The notes under the pieces were generated by a model that saw only the letters and a program-made list of their open reading frames with translations, made no database searches and was not told the origin of the DNA. A stretch of 18,108 nt of DNA from contig JBHLQY010000049.1 of the NCBI GenBank assembly GCA_048883105.1, positions 1 to 18,108 on the forward strand, given 5' to 3'. Below, piece after piece: positions 1 through 6,480 of this stretch; positions within the stretch are counted from its first letter, which is position 1, and every line of letters starts with the position of its first letter. A program made the translations under genes and the position numbers. The DNA is from LW40-45 sp048883105. Lineage in GTDB: Archaea; Asgardarchaeota; Lokiarchaeia; Sigyniarchaeales; SOKP01.

Positions 1-86
1 CTAAAGCTTAAATCTTTAATATTGATAAAAAGTTGCTTAGTTTCTTCACTCACTTCTCAATCACTCTTTTAGGTAATTAATAATGG

Positions 87-94
87 TATAAAAT
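87..94 (+). promoter_or_regulatory. Candidate TATA box of the RuBisCO gene
   Basis: The A/T-rich octamer TATAAAAT lies 59 bases before the RuBisCO ATG. Archaeal transcription normally starts about 25 bases downstream of the TATA box, so the mRNA would begin near 115 and have a leader of about 40 nt. No Shine-Dalgarno sequence is visible just before the ATG. The surroundings are very A/T-rich, so this is only a plausible call. The rest of 1-152 shows no gene. Confidence 0.35.
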
Positions 95-152
95 TTTTAT
101 GGAAACATTGTTTTTTTTAAATGAATTAAAAAACATTTAATGTTGAATAATT

Positions 153-1427
153 ATGGTGGATTACGTAAATTTAGACTATAAGCCAAATAAGAACGATCTT
201 GTTGTAATGTATTATGTTGAGAAAGCTCCACGGTGTAAAGATTTAGAACATGCTGCCATGGAAATTGCTAAAGAAAGCTCTATAGGAACTTGGACTGATA
301 TAGCAACTATGTCAGCAGAGATTGCTGATAGATTAAAACCCTCGACATTTTACATTGATAATGAAAATCAGATAATTAAGATTGCTTACACTAAAGAATT
401 GTTTGAAGCAGATAATATCTCTCAAATATTGAGCGCTATTGCTGGCAATATCTATGGTATGAGAGTTATAGAGAATTTGAGATTATTAGATATATCATTT
501 CCTAAAGATATTGTGAAAGCTTATAAGGGTCCTAAATTTGGGATTGAAGGAATTAGAAAATTAATCAAGGTTGAAAAACGACCGCTTTTAGGAACGATTG
601 TAAAACCAAAAGTCGGATTAAATGAAGATGAGCATGCTAAAGTTTGTGGAGAAGCTTGGTCAGGAGGATTAGATATCGTAAAAGATGATGAAAACCTGAC
701 GAGCATGACATTCAATAAATTTGAAAAACGCATTTCAGAAACTTTAAAAGTTCGAGATAAAATTGAAAATGAAACTGGAGAGAGAAAAATGTATATGCCA
801 AATATTTCAGCGAAATTGAGTACTATGAAGAAAAGAGCTGATTATGTAATTGAAAATGGTGGGGAATATGTAATGGTTGATATTATTACAATTGGGTTTT
901 CTGCCTTACAAGAGATTAGAGATTATTTGGAAGATAAAAATCTTGTAATTCATGCTCACAGAGCAATGCACGCTGCATTTACTCGGAATAAAAAACATGG
1001 TATGACAATGTTAGCATTAGCAAAATTAATGAGATTAATTGGTATGGATCAATTACATACTGGGACTGTCGTAGGGAAAATGGAAGGTCCAAAACAAGAA
1101 GTTCGCGATATCAACAAGGTAATTACTGAAGCAACAATCAAAGGTAATGATATAGCAATGTTAGATCAGGATTGGGGGAATATTAAACCAATTTTACCAG
1201 TCGCTTCTGGTGGTTTAAGTCCCTTACATGCTCCAGAACTTATAGAAATTCTAGGAAAAGACGTAATCTTTCAATTTGGAGGTGGATGTCATGGGCATCC
1301 AGATGGAACTGAAGCTGGAGCAAAAGCAATTAGACAAGCTATTGCTGCTGTTATAGATGGAATCGAATTGAAGGAGTATGCTAAATCAAATCCAGAGTTG
1401 AAAAAGGCTATTGAAAAATGGGATTAA
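153..1427 (+). CDS. rbcL: Form III ribulose-1,5-bisphosphate carboxylase/oxygenase, large subunit
   Basis: This enzyme carboxylates ribulose 1,5-bisphosphate to two 3-phosphoglycerates in the cytoplasm. In archaea form III works in nucleoside-monophosphate salvage, fed by R15P isomerase, rather than in a Calvin cycle. At 424 aa it has the usual form III length. The catalytic residues appear intact: E41 and T46-W47 in ESSIGTWT, N99, K151/K153 in KPKVG, K177-D179-E180 in VKDDEN (K177 is the lysine that becomes carbamylated), H267/H269/R270 in HAHRAMH, H302, loop-6 K309 in VVGKMEG, S352 in ASGG, and the phosphate-binding FGGGCHGHP. It is therefore unlikely to be a form IV RuBisCO-like protein. 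It converges with the R15P isomerase gene, 14 bases away. Homologues of AMP phosphorylase, the first enzyme of the pathway, are not in this window. Confidence 0.95.
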   Translation: MVDYVNLDYKPNKNDLVVMYYVEKAPRCKDLEHAAMEIAKESSIGTWTDIATMSAEIADRLKPSTFYIDNENQIIKIAYTKELFEADNISQILSAIAGNIYGMRVIENLRLLDISFPKDIVKAYKGPKFGIEGIRKLIKVEKRPLLGTIVKPKVGLNEDEHAKVCGEAWSGGLDIVKDDENLTSMTFNKFEKRISETLKVRDKIENETGERKMYMPNISAKLSTMKKRADYVIENGGEYVMVDIITIGFSALQEIRDYLEDKNLVIHAHRAMHAAFTRNKKHGMTMLALAKLMRLIGMDQLHTGTVVGKMEGPKQEVRDINKVITEATIKGNDIAMLDQDWGNIKPILPVASGGLSPLHAPELIEILGKDVIFQFGGGCHGHPDGTEAGAKAIRQAIAAVIDGIELKEYAKSNPELKKAIEKWD

Positions 1428-1441
1428 ATTTAATTAATAAC

Positions 1442-2377
1442 TTATTCTACCATCTCTGGATAAAGTTTTGCGAAATAATTGGGAACGTGACTCGAAGCAA
1501 AAATTCCAGCTTCAGTAATTAATCCGTCTATATATCTCCTACTTACAGTCTCGAAAGCGGGATTCAATACTTGAATCTTTTTTGGTGCATTCTTCCATAT
1601 TTCTTTAGGATCTCGCATTTCAATCTTTTCTAAAACTCCCAAGTTTGTTTCGGGATTGTATTTCAACAATGGTGATGCAACGTAAAATGGAATATTTTCC
1701 TCGTGTGCTACTAAAGCGAGTAATCTTGACCCGATTTTATTCAAGACAGTGCCTTCTGAAGTAATAGAATCTGCTCCTATAATTATTAAATCTACTTGAA
1801 AATTTCTAACAGCCCATCTCATTGCACCATCAACTATATGAATTACTTCTATACCAGCTTCTAATAATTCATTCGCGGTTAATCTCCCTTGTAATCTGGG
1901 CTGAGTTTCGGTATTAATTACCATAAAATTCTTTTCTTGCCTTTTGGCCTCTAAAAAAATAGCAGTGACTAGTGTAGAATGGCAATGGGTCATTACTATA
2001 AATTTTTTTTCAGCGGAAGGAAAGCGGCGGGCGCCAATTTCAGCTATTTTTTTCTTTGAATTTTGAAGCATATCGAAATATCGGTTTTTATAACTTTCAA
2101 TAATTTTTGGAATATCTTCTACACAACAATTTTCCTTTTCTTTTTCTAATTTATTCATTAAATATTTCAATCCGTTTTTCATTGCGGGCTCTGTTGGTCT
2201 TGTATTCATCAATATATCTCTTGCTTTATAGAGATTATCTATACAACTTTCAATATTTTCACACTTCAATCTTTTAGCGTAATCGCTTAAAAAATCTATA
2301 GCACTTAGTGCCACATTTGTTGCCCCTTGAATTTCTAAAGATTTGATTCTTTCAGCATCTTTTAACAATTGGTCCAT
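1442..2377 (-). CDS. Ribose-1,5-bisphosphate isomerase (eIF2B-like family)
   Basis: The enzyme converts ribose 1,5-bisphosphate to ribulose 1,5-bisphosphate, the RuBisCO substrate, in archaeal AMP/NMP salvage. At 311 aa it belongs to the eIF2B-alpha/MtnA isomerase superfamily. Visible family motifs are IQGATNVA (residues 17-24), the RPTEPAM loop (60-66), the catalytic-cysteine motif MTHCHSTLV with C132, NTETQPRLQGR (155-165) and IIGADSITSEGTVLNKIGS with D203. C132 and D203 correspond to the Cys/Asp pair of the Thermococcus enzyme. These, together with the RuBisCO gene next door, favour R15P isomerase over an eIF2B subunit or methylthioribose-1-phosphate isomerase. The ATG is preceded by GTGATTAA, a weak Shine-Dalgarno. 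Confidence 0.9.
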   Translation of the reverse strand: MDQLLKDAERIKSLEIQGATNVALSAIDFLSDYAKRLKCENIESCIDNLYKARDILMNTRPTEPAMKNGLKYLMNKLEKEKENCCVEDIPKIIESYKNRYFDMLQNSKKKIAEIGARRFPSAEKKFIVMTHCHSTLVTAIFLEAKRQEKNFMVINTETQPRLQGRLTANELLEAGIEVIHIVDGAMRWAVRNFQVDLIIIGADSITSEGTVLNKIGSRLLALVAHEENIPFYVASPLLKYNPETNLGVLEKIEMRDPKEIWKNAPKKIQVLNPAFETVSRRYIDGLITEAGIFASSHVPNYFAKLYPEMVE

Positions 2378-2451
2378 ATTTAATCACAAAAATATTATTC
2401 TGTTATGATAATAGGAATTAATGAATAAAAAGAATATTAGATTTAGAGATT

Positions 2452-2652
2452 TTATTCTTTTTCTTTTTTATCAAATTCGATTTCTTCATCTAGCTTAAAA
2501 TCTTCTGGATCAACCTCAATAAACACCCGCCCTATATAACGACAATCGTCATCACTACACTCGTATAGATCCGGGGCTAGCCATCCACTAACATTAGTAG
2601 CACTTCTTAGCGTTGGTTTTCTACATTTTGGACAGAGTCTAATTTTAGCCAT
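2452..2652 (-). CDS. Small zinc-ribbon protein
   Basis: This 66-aa protein has two cysteine pairs suited to one zinc: C7/C10 in LCPKC and C32/C37 in ECSDDDC. Between them lies the conserved-looking NVSGWLAPDLYEC. The last 20 residues are acidic and then Lys/Glu-rich. It resembles short archaeal zinc-ribbon proteins of unknown role, possibly nucleic-acid or protein binding. It is too short, and its motif too different, to be called RNA polymerase subunit M or TFS. The gene lies 74 bases upstream of the R15P isomerase gene on the same strand, so the two could be co-transcribed, but the gap is not tight. A T/A-rich TATA-like stretch sits only 15-40 bases upstream, so the message may be almost leaderless. 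Confidence 0.75.
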   Translation of the reverse strand: MAKIRLCPKCRKPTLRSATNVSGWLAPDLYECSDDDCRYIGRVFIEVDPEDFKLDEEIEFDKKEKE

Positions 2653-3051
2653 GTCTATTTTTACTTATAAAAAATCTCATTTAATAAATTTATGCTGTAT
2701 AATAATTAAATATTAATCTATTTTAAAATAAAAGTATAATAGGAGAAACTCTATTATATCGAATAATATTTGTAAATAATTTCTCTCTAATTTAATGACC
2801 TTTCATTAGAATAATTATATTACTCAAATAGTATTGGACAGGTGTAATACATTGCTTCACAAGAAAAGTGTAACATAAAACAAGAGAGTGTATTTCAAAA
2901 AAGTCTGATAATAAACATAAAAATTATTGACCTTTAGTGTCCTTTTATTATAAAATGATTAATAATTTTGCTGATATTCCTTATTTTGATTGTAAATGAA
3001 GACTCCTTTCATTTATTAAAAGGAATGGTATAGTCCAAACCAGAGTTAGAT
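2653..3051. other. Intergenic stretch, no gene recognised
   Basis: This 399-bp A/T-rich stretch between the zinc-ribbon gene and the DUF2061 gene has no open frame with recognisable coding character and no tRNA-like sequence. The only visible structure is a stem TCCTTT (3004-3009) / AAAGGA (3019-3024) with an outer GACT/AGTC pair (3001-3004, 3032-3035). It lies just after the stop of the DUF2061 gene, so it might be a terminator or processing hairpin on the minus strand, but no U-tract follows it. Confidence 0.4.
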
Positions 3052-3546
3052 CTAATTCACCTGATACGTACCAAATTCTCTATTTCTATGAGTATATTGA
3101 AAATGTTGGTAATATTTTAAAACTTCATCATGAATATCTTTTAAATCCTCATTCTCTAATATACTCTTAAGAAAATTATGAGCTGAAAGATATACTTCTC
3201 CTATAAAAGTATCAGTTTGACTCAATTGATAAGCAAGCTCTAATATCACATTATAATTCAATTGTAAATCAATTGTTTGTTTTATTTCCTCTATTATTCT
3301 TTTTCTAGTAATCAGATTCGTCCACATAATTTCATAGACGAAATAAAACATAAATTGAACGAATTCGGTTAATACAGCCACTCCTAATGCAATGATAAAG
3401 CTACCAGTAATAATATAAACAGTTAAAAATCCAAGAAATATTGTCATAAATCTATAAATTAAACTTTTTACTAAGCTCTCTTTCCATTCTAATTTTTCAA
3501 TATTTTTCATCCTAAAATAGAGTTTTAAAAGTTGTTCTTTATTCAA
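3052..3546 (-). CDS. DUF2061-family membrane protein
   Basis: The segment ESLVKSLIYRF...IITGSFIIALGVAV...FYFVYEIMWTNL (about residues 23-77) matches the DUF2061 pattern: SLVKS-x-x-YR, two hydrophobic helices (about 31-50 and 52-73) and a final Y-E-x-x-W. The remaining roughly 85 residues are soluble and helical. DUF2061 proteins are small predicted inner-membrane proteins of unknown function. The start is uncertain. A TTG at 3546 would overlap the AbiEi-like gene by 8 bases (164 aa), while an ATG at 3510 would give 152 aa and still include the whole domain. The gene follows the AbiEi-like ORF directly on the same strand, which suggests one transcript. Confidence 0.7.
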   Translation of the reverse strand: MNKEQLLKLYFRMKNIEKLEWKESLVKSLIYRFMTIFLGFLTVYIITGSFIIALGVAVLTEFVQFMFYFVYEIMWTNLITRKRIIEEIKQTIDLQLNYNVILELAYQLSQTDTFIGEVYLSAHNFLKSILENEDLKDIHDEVLKYYQHFQYTHRNREFGTYQVN

Positions 3547-4174
3547 TTAATTTTTCAAGGATTTTTCTATTACTTTCAGGATAATAGTTCGAATATTTGG
3601 TAATCTTATCTTTAGAAATATTTTTTATAAATTTAGTTATATTTCGAATAATTTTTAGATCAGTTTTTTTATTAATCTTCCATAGATATATAAAATCTAA
3701 AATTGTTTTTTCAAGATCAGAATATTGTATTTTATTTTTTATAATTCCAAAATTTAAAAGGCGAGATTTTAATATTAAAAAATTTAGTGTATAATGCCCA
3801 ATCTTTATCGGTTTGTGATTGACTATTTTATTATTTATTACATAGAATTCTTGGTCGTGATTATTTGTAATTCCGTTTAAAGTCAGCGCGGTGTATAATC
3901 CAAAATACCAATTACGAACTCTTTTTAATTTAAGACCATTTAAAACAAGTTCTAAAGGTGAATATCTTATTTTATTGAATTGGAATTCATTACGACTTTT
4001 AACATAAAATATATTTTTAAAAATTTTTAGGAGATATCCTCTTGAAATGAGATATTTGATCATATTATTACTATAGTTAAAATATAAAGCCTTACTATAT
4101 TCAATAAGTTCTTCCGAAGTGATGAATTCTCTTTTTTCAACCCATAATTGCTTTAATAATTGATTTGTAGACAT
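3539..4174 (-). CDS. AbiEi-like winged-helix regulator / antitoxin-type protein
   Basis: This 211-aa protein has an N-terminal winged helix (about residues 5-60, ending SRGYLLKIFKNIFYVKS), then WYFGLYTALTLNG (89-101) and YSDLEKTILDFIY (151-163). This order is typical of AbiEi, the DNA-binding antitoxin of type IV AbiE systems, which represses its own operon. The usual partner AbiEii, a nucleotidyltransferase toxin, is absent. The next gene downstream, overlapping or 28 bases away, encodes a DUF2061 membrane protein instead. It may be an orphan regulator rather than an antitoxin. The start ATG has a good Shine-Dalgarno (AGGTGGAT, about 8 bases upstream). The gene is extremely A/T-rich, with many Ile, Lys and Asn codons. 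Confidence 0.6.
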   Translation of the reverse strand: MSTNQLLKQLWVEKREFITSEELIEYSKALYFNYSNNMIKYLISRGYLLKIFKNIFYVKSRNEFQFNKIRYSPLELVLNGLKLKRVRNWYFGLYTALTLNGITNNHDQEFYVINNKIVNHKPIKIGHYTLNFLILKSRLLNFGIIKNKIQYSDLEKTILDFIYLWKINKKTDLKIIRNITKFIKNISKDKITKYSNYYPESNRKILEKLIE

Positions 4175-4257
4175 TTGATTTATCCACCTATTTTATATTA
4201 GGTTATATTATTTCCCATTTACTATTTATATAGGTTTTCTTTATGGTTTTAAAATGA

Positions 4258-4920
4258 TCATTCATATTCGAGAGATTTATAACAAAACCACCAATCCTTA
4301 CATGAATGTTCATTTGGTCGTTGTTTTGCGGTTTGTACATCTGAAGCAGGAGGAATAATAACTTGTTTCCCAATTAGCTCATTTTCAGGCCAATTTGCTG
4401 GCATAGCAACTTTTTCGCTATCAGCTGTCTGGATTGCTTTTATAATTCTCATAATCTCATCGATATTTCGACCAAGTTCTTGTGGATAATAAAGGATTAA
4501 TCTTATAATTCCATCGGGATCAACTAAAAAAACTGCTCGAACCGTATTTGTACCTTTAGCAGTGTGTATCATGCCAAGTTTTTTAGCAACAACACCATGA
4601 TCCGCGATAATAGGGAACTGAATTTTAACTTCTAAATTTTCCTCAATCCACTCAATCCATTTAATATGCGAAAAGACCTGATCCATAGAAAGTCCTATTA
4701 AGCCACAATTCAGCTCTTGAAATTGATTATATCGTTTTGAGAAAGCGTAAAATTCTGTTGTACAAACTGGTGTAAAATCAGCTGGATGACTAAACAAAAT
4801 AAACCATTGTTTCTTAAAATCTTTTGGCAATTTCATTATTCCATGAGTGGTTTTTACTTCCATCTCTGGAAATTCATCCCCAATTAGGGGAAAACCATTT
4901 AATTTTTCTGAATTTTTCAC
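4258..4920 (-). CDS. Peroxiredoxin, Prx6/archaeal thioredoxin-peroxidase type
   Basis: The enzyme reduces hydrogen peroxide and organic peroxides through a peroxidatic cysteine, in the cytoplasm. The active-site motif is HPADFTPVCTTE with C53, and the supporting arginine is R128 in NTVRAVFLVDP. The C-terminal arm (about 165-220) carries C207 and C213 in SCKDWWFC. That arrangement matches the well-studied Aeropyrum pernix enzyme, which uses extra cysteines for disulfide formation and assembles as a decamer. The length, 220 aa, is normal. The apparent start is GTG at 4920, with no ATG close by. A TATA-like run (TATATAAA on the minus strand, about 4958-4965) lies 38-45 bases upstream, giving a short leader. 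The gene stands alone, with neighbours in other transcription units. Confidence 0.93.
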   Translation of the reverse strand: MKNSEKLNGFPLIGDEFPEMEVKTTHGIMKLPKDFKKQWFILFSHPADFTPVCTTEFYAFSKRYNQFQELNCGLIGLSMDQVFSHIKWIEWIEENLEVKIQFPIIADHGVVAKKLGMIHTAKGTNTVRAVFLVDPDGIIRLILYYPQELGRNIDEIMRIIKAIQTADSEKVAMPANWPENELIGKQVIIPPASDVQTAKQRPNEHSCKDWWFCYKSLEYE

Positions 4921-5038
4921 AAAATATCATCTTTTTTTAATAATTCCTTTAAATTTTTTTATATATTTTTCTTGCCTAAAATCTGATTGATTATAAGTCA
5001 AGAACACAGAATAGGAAAAAATTATATATTGAAGCAAA

Positions 5039-5305
5039 TTAGGAACATTCCAATCTAAACAATATAGACTTATTCGAAATATAGAATTTATCTTTCTGTT
5101 TTATTATTACTGTATGAAAATAATCTGCTAATCCTACAAATCCTCGTAAAACTGATTCATCTTCTTCAAATCTAAAAATTACTGTTGCCACGGTATTTTT
5201 AGAACTAATGCTAACTTTATCATGTACTCTTTCATCGATTAAAGGAATTTTCATTTCGTTTACTATTTCATATACTCTTTTGGTGAAAAATTCTCTACTT
5301 CCCAT
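5039..5305 (-). CDS. Unknown 88-aa protein with a cold-shock-type leader
   Basis: I do not recognise this family. The sequence suggests an N-terminal helix (MGSREFFTKRVYEIVNEM), then several short beta-strands (VSISS, TVATVIFRFEE, FHTVIIKQ, FYISN), with no signal peptide or membrane helix. The start is firm: the ATG sits 5 bases after an almost perfect Shine-Dalgarno (AAGGAGGTGAT). Its upstream 314 bp, including TATA box and leader, is a near-copy of the region upstream of the cold-shock gene at 11616-12116. The two proteins themselves show no similarity. It is therefore probably expressed in step with the cold-shock protein. The strong ribosome site and shared promoter argue that it is a real gene despite its size. 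Confidence 0.65.
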   Translation of the reverse strand: MGSREFFTKRVYEIVNEMKIPLIDERVHDKVSISSKNTVATVIFRFEEDESVLRGFVGLADYFHTVIIKQKDKFYISNKSILFRLECS

Positions 5306-5422
5306 TCAATCACCTCCTTTCTAAACCATAAAATAAATACATCTAAATTTGTAATTTACACCTTTCTAAATTTTATCATCTCTATAGGAGAGAAATTAAA
5401 GTTAGATATTCACCTATTGAGC

Positions 5423-5467
5423 TTGTTCAATTGATATAAAGCGTATTTTTAATATTTAATTGAACAA
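5423..5467 (-). promoter_or_regulatory. Inverted repeat in leader copy A
   Basis: TTGTTCAATT (5423-5432) and AATTGAACAA (5458-5467) are perfect reverse complements separated by 25 bases. On the minus-strand transcript this would form a stem near the predicted 5' end, about 18 nt after the expected start site (near 5485). It could be an RNA stem-loop or a DNA operator. A second small stem, CTCT/AGAG around ATAGG, lies at 5380-5392. Both are unchanged in copy B. Confidence 0.6.
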
Positions 5468-5506
5468 TTAAGATAAAAGGATATCGAATCATTTTTAAAT
5501 CTATAG

Positions 5507-5514
5507 TATATAAA
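5507..5514 (-). promoter_or_regulatory. TATA box for the 88-aa gene
   Basis: On the minus strand this reads TTTATATA, a classic archaeal TATA box, and it is identical in copy B. A start site about 25 bases downstream, near 5485, would give a leader of about 180 nt, long for an archaeal mRNA. Confidence 0.55.
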
Positions 5515-5645
5515 GTAATGATTATATTTAATTTTTATTTTAAAAATGGTTTAATATTTGCATTATTTAATGAAATTCTCTTTCATTTTTCTTTTTTATT
5601 TCAAATCTCTTAAATGATGGCTCATTGATTAATTAATTGAAAAAG

Positions 5646-5686
5646 ACAAGCTCCAGGTCTAAGACCTTATAGGTGGAGGAAGACAA
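5646..5686. other. Structured left flank of the RNase H-like ORF
   Basis: This G+C-richer stretch begins 15 bases after the direct repeat ends. It holds a perfect stem AGGTC (5655-5659) / GACCT (5663-5667) with a 3-base loop, inside an outer CTCC (5651-5654) / GGAG (5675-5678) pairing. It is bounded by GACAAG at 5645-5650 and again near 5681-5687. It could be the 5' leader of the ORF at 5732, a small RNA, or the subterminal hairpin of a mobile element. No Shine-Dalgarno is close to the ORF start. Confidence 0.4.
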
Positions 5687-5731
5687 GTCATAAACTTAAA
5701 CTTATTATGAGCAAAAACATTTTGATATATA

Positions 5732-6430
5732 ATGAAGACAGAAAAAGAGAAACACGACGGTGAGTCGTGCCAATCCACTAATAATCCCAGTGAGTGGAAG
5801 GGAAGAACAATAGAAATTGACGATGCTGGGACGGGGGATTTAGTTGGAGATGCCTTCATCGGCTTTCGAGACACGGAAACTGGCAAGATAATATTTAGGT
5901 CAGTCCCTGTGGGGCTCTATAACGAAGAAAATAAAGATGAAGATTGCCAGAAAAAACACATACAAAAGATTGTGATTGAAGCTCTTGAAGCACTGAAACA
6001 CGGTAAGGGAGACAGGATTCTTCTTTGCAGGGGTAGTTGTTTCGACTATGTGCGAGAATATTTTAATGAAATTAACATATATTATGAACCGGCAATAATA
6101 GAAGGAAAGCTTCAAGACGCCGTGGAAGGGAGATTTATTCAGCATCTCAGAAAACTCGGAATTTCTTCAAAGAATCTGACCAAAGAAGCTGGAATTCAGA
6201 GATATTTCATCTTATTTGATTGGATTTGTAGGGATTTCCCAAATCGAGAGCGATTCGTCAAATCGGGGTTTCCTGCGTGGAAAAGGAAGTGGAGAAAAAT
6301 CGCAAAGAAGAGATACAACAAGTATCAGGGAAAAAATCTCCAAAAAAAGAATCAAATCAAGAGAAGAGCACGGGAAATATGCGAAAATATCATAAATAAG
6401 CCTATTTCCTCAAGAGATGTATTCTCTTAG
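5732..6430 (+). CDS. Uncharacterised archaeal-type protein, probable RNase H-like fold
   Basis: I cannot name a characterised homologue of this 232-aa protein. The pattern of the first half suggests an RNase H-like fold: strand 1 with a double aspartate (RTIEIDDAGTGDLVGDAFIGF, D29/D30), two further strands ending IIFRSVPVGLY, a long helix (IQKIVIEALEALKHG), then strand 4 (DRILLCRGSCFDYV). The opening resembles the DEAGRGPLVG motif of RNase HII, but the later catalytic acidic positions are not clearly present. After that comes EPAIIEGKLQDAVEGRFIQHLRKLG, and a very basic tail (about 185-220) that could bind nucleic acid. G+C is near 45% where sampled, well above neighbouring genes, which suggests transfer. 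The start ATG lacks a Shine-Dalgarno. Hairpin sequences flank the gene on both sides. The fold assignment is inference from strand order only. Confidence 0.6.
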   Translation: MKTEKEKHDGESCQSTNNPSEWKGRTIEIDDAGTGDLVGDAFIGFRDTETGKIIFRSVPVGLYNEENKDEDCQKKHIQKIVIEALEALKHGKGDRILLCRGSCFDYVREYFNEINIYYEPAIIEGKLQDAVEGRFIQHLRKLGISSKNLTKEAGIQRYFILFDWICRDFPNRERFVKSGFPAWKRKWRKIAKKRYNKYQGKNLQKKNQIKRRAREICENIINKPISSRDVFS

Positions 6431-6449
6431 ATTAAATTTGATTATCCTT

Positions 6450-6461
6450 TAATTTTTTTTT
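6450..6461 (+). terminator. Poly-T terminator after the RNase H-like ORF
   Basis: A run of nine T residues (6453-6461) starts 23 bases after the stop codon. Archaeal RNA polymerase terminates at such U-tracts without needing a strong hairpin. Confidence 0.45.
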
Positions 6462-6480
6462 ATGTATAAAATTTTAGGTT

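Larger units (their letters stand above)
5317..5630 (-). repeat. Direct repeat copy A: promoter plus leader module
   Basis: These 314 bases match 12129-12442 without gaps. I count 13 mismatches by eye, about 96% identity. The copy ends 11 bases before the start codon of the 88-aa gene and extends about 115 bases beyond the TATA box. Both copies have the same orientation to a minus-strand gene. Mismatches avoid the TATA box and both arms of the 10-bp inverted repeat. The coding sequences that follow are unrelated, so only the regulatory region was duplicated, or one gene was replaced. Confidence 0.92.

Noticed and set aside
521..733. Minus-strand 70-aa frame inside the RuBisCO gene, and similar opposite-strand frames elsewhere (3597-3794, 5659-5886, 5900-6145, 6620-6853, 9472-9714, 13402-13686, 15895-16089, 16394-16594, 17187-17462)
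   Set aside because: Each lies over a well-supported gene, has low-complexity or skewed composition and no recognisable domain or ribosome site.
153..1427. Form IV RuBisCO-like protein
   Set aside because: The carbamylated lysine, loop-6 lysine, HAHR histidines and phosphate-binding glycines are all present.
2452..2652. RNA polymerase subunit M or TFS
   Set aside because: It is only 66 aa, has a single zinc ribbon with CX4C spacing in the second pair, and lacks the acidic RSADE-type motif of TFS.
5317..5630. Repeat as an insertion sequence or MITE
   Set aside because: No terminal inverted repeats or target-site duplications are visible at its ends, and its borders align with the translation start regions of two genes.
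5707..5763. 18-codon frame MSKNILIYNEDRKRETRR ahead of and overlapping the RNase H-like ORF, as a leader peptide
   Set aside because: There is no Shine-Dalgarno at the right distance and no recognisable character; it probably occurs by chance.
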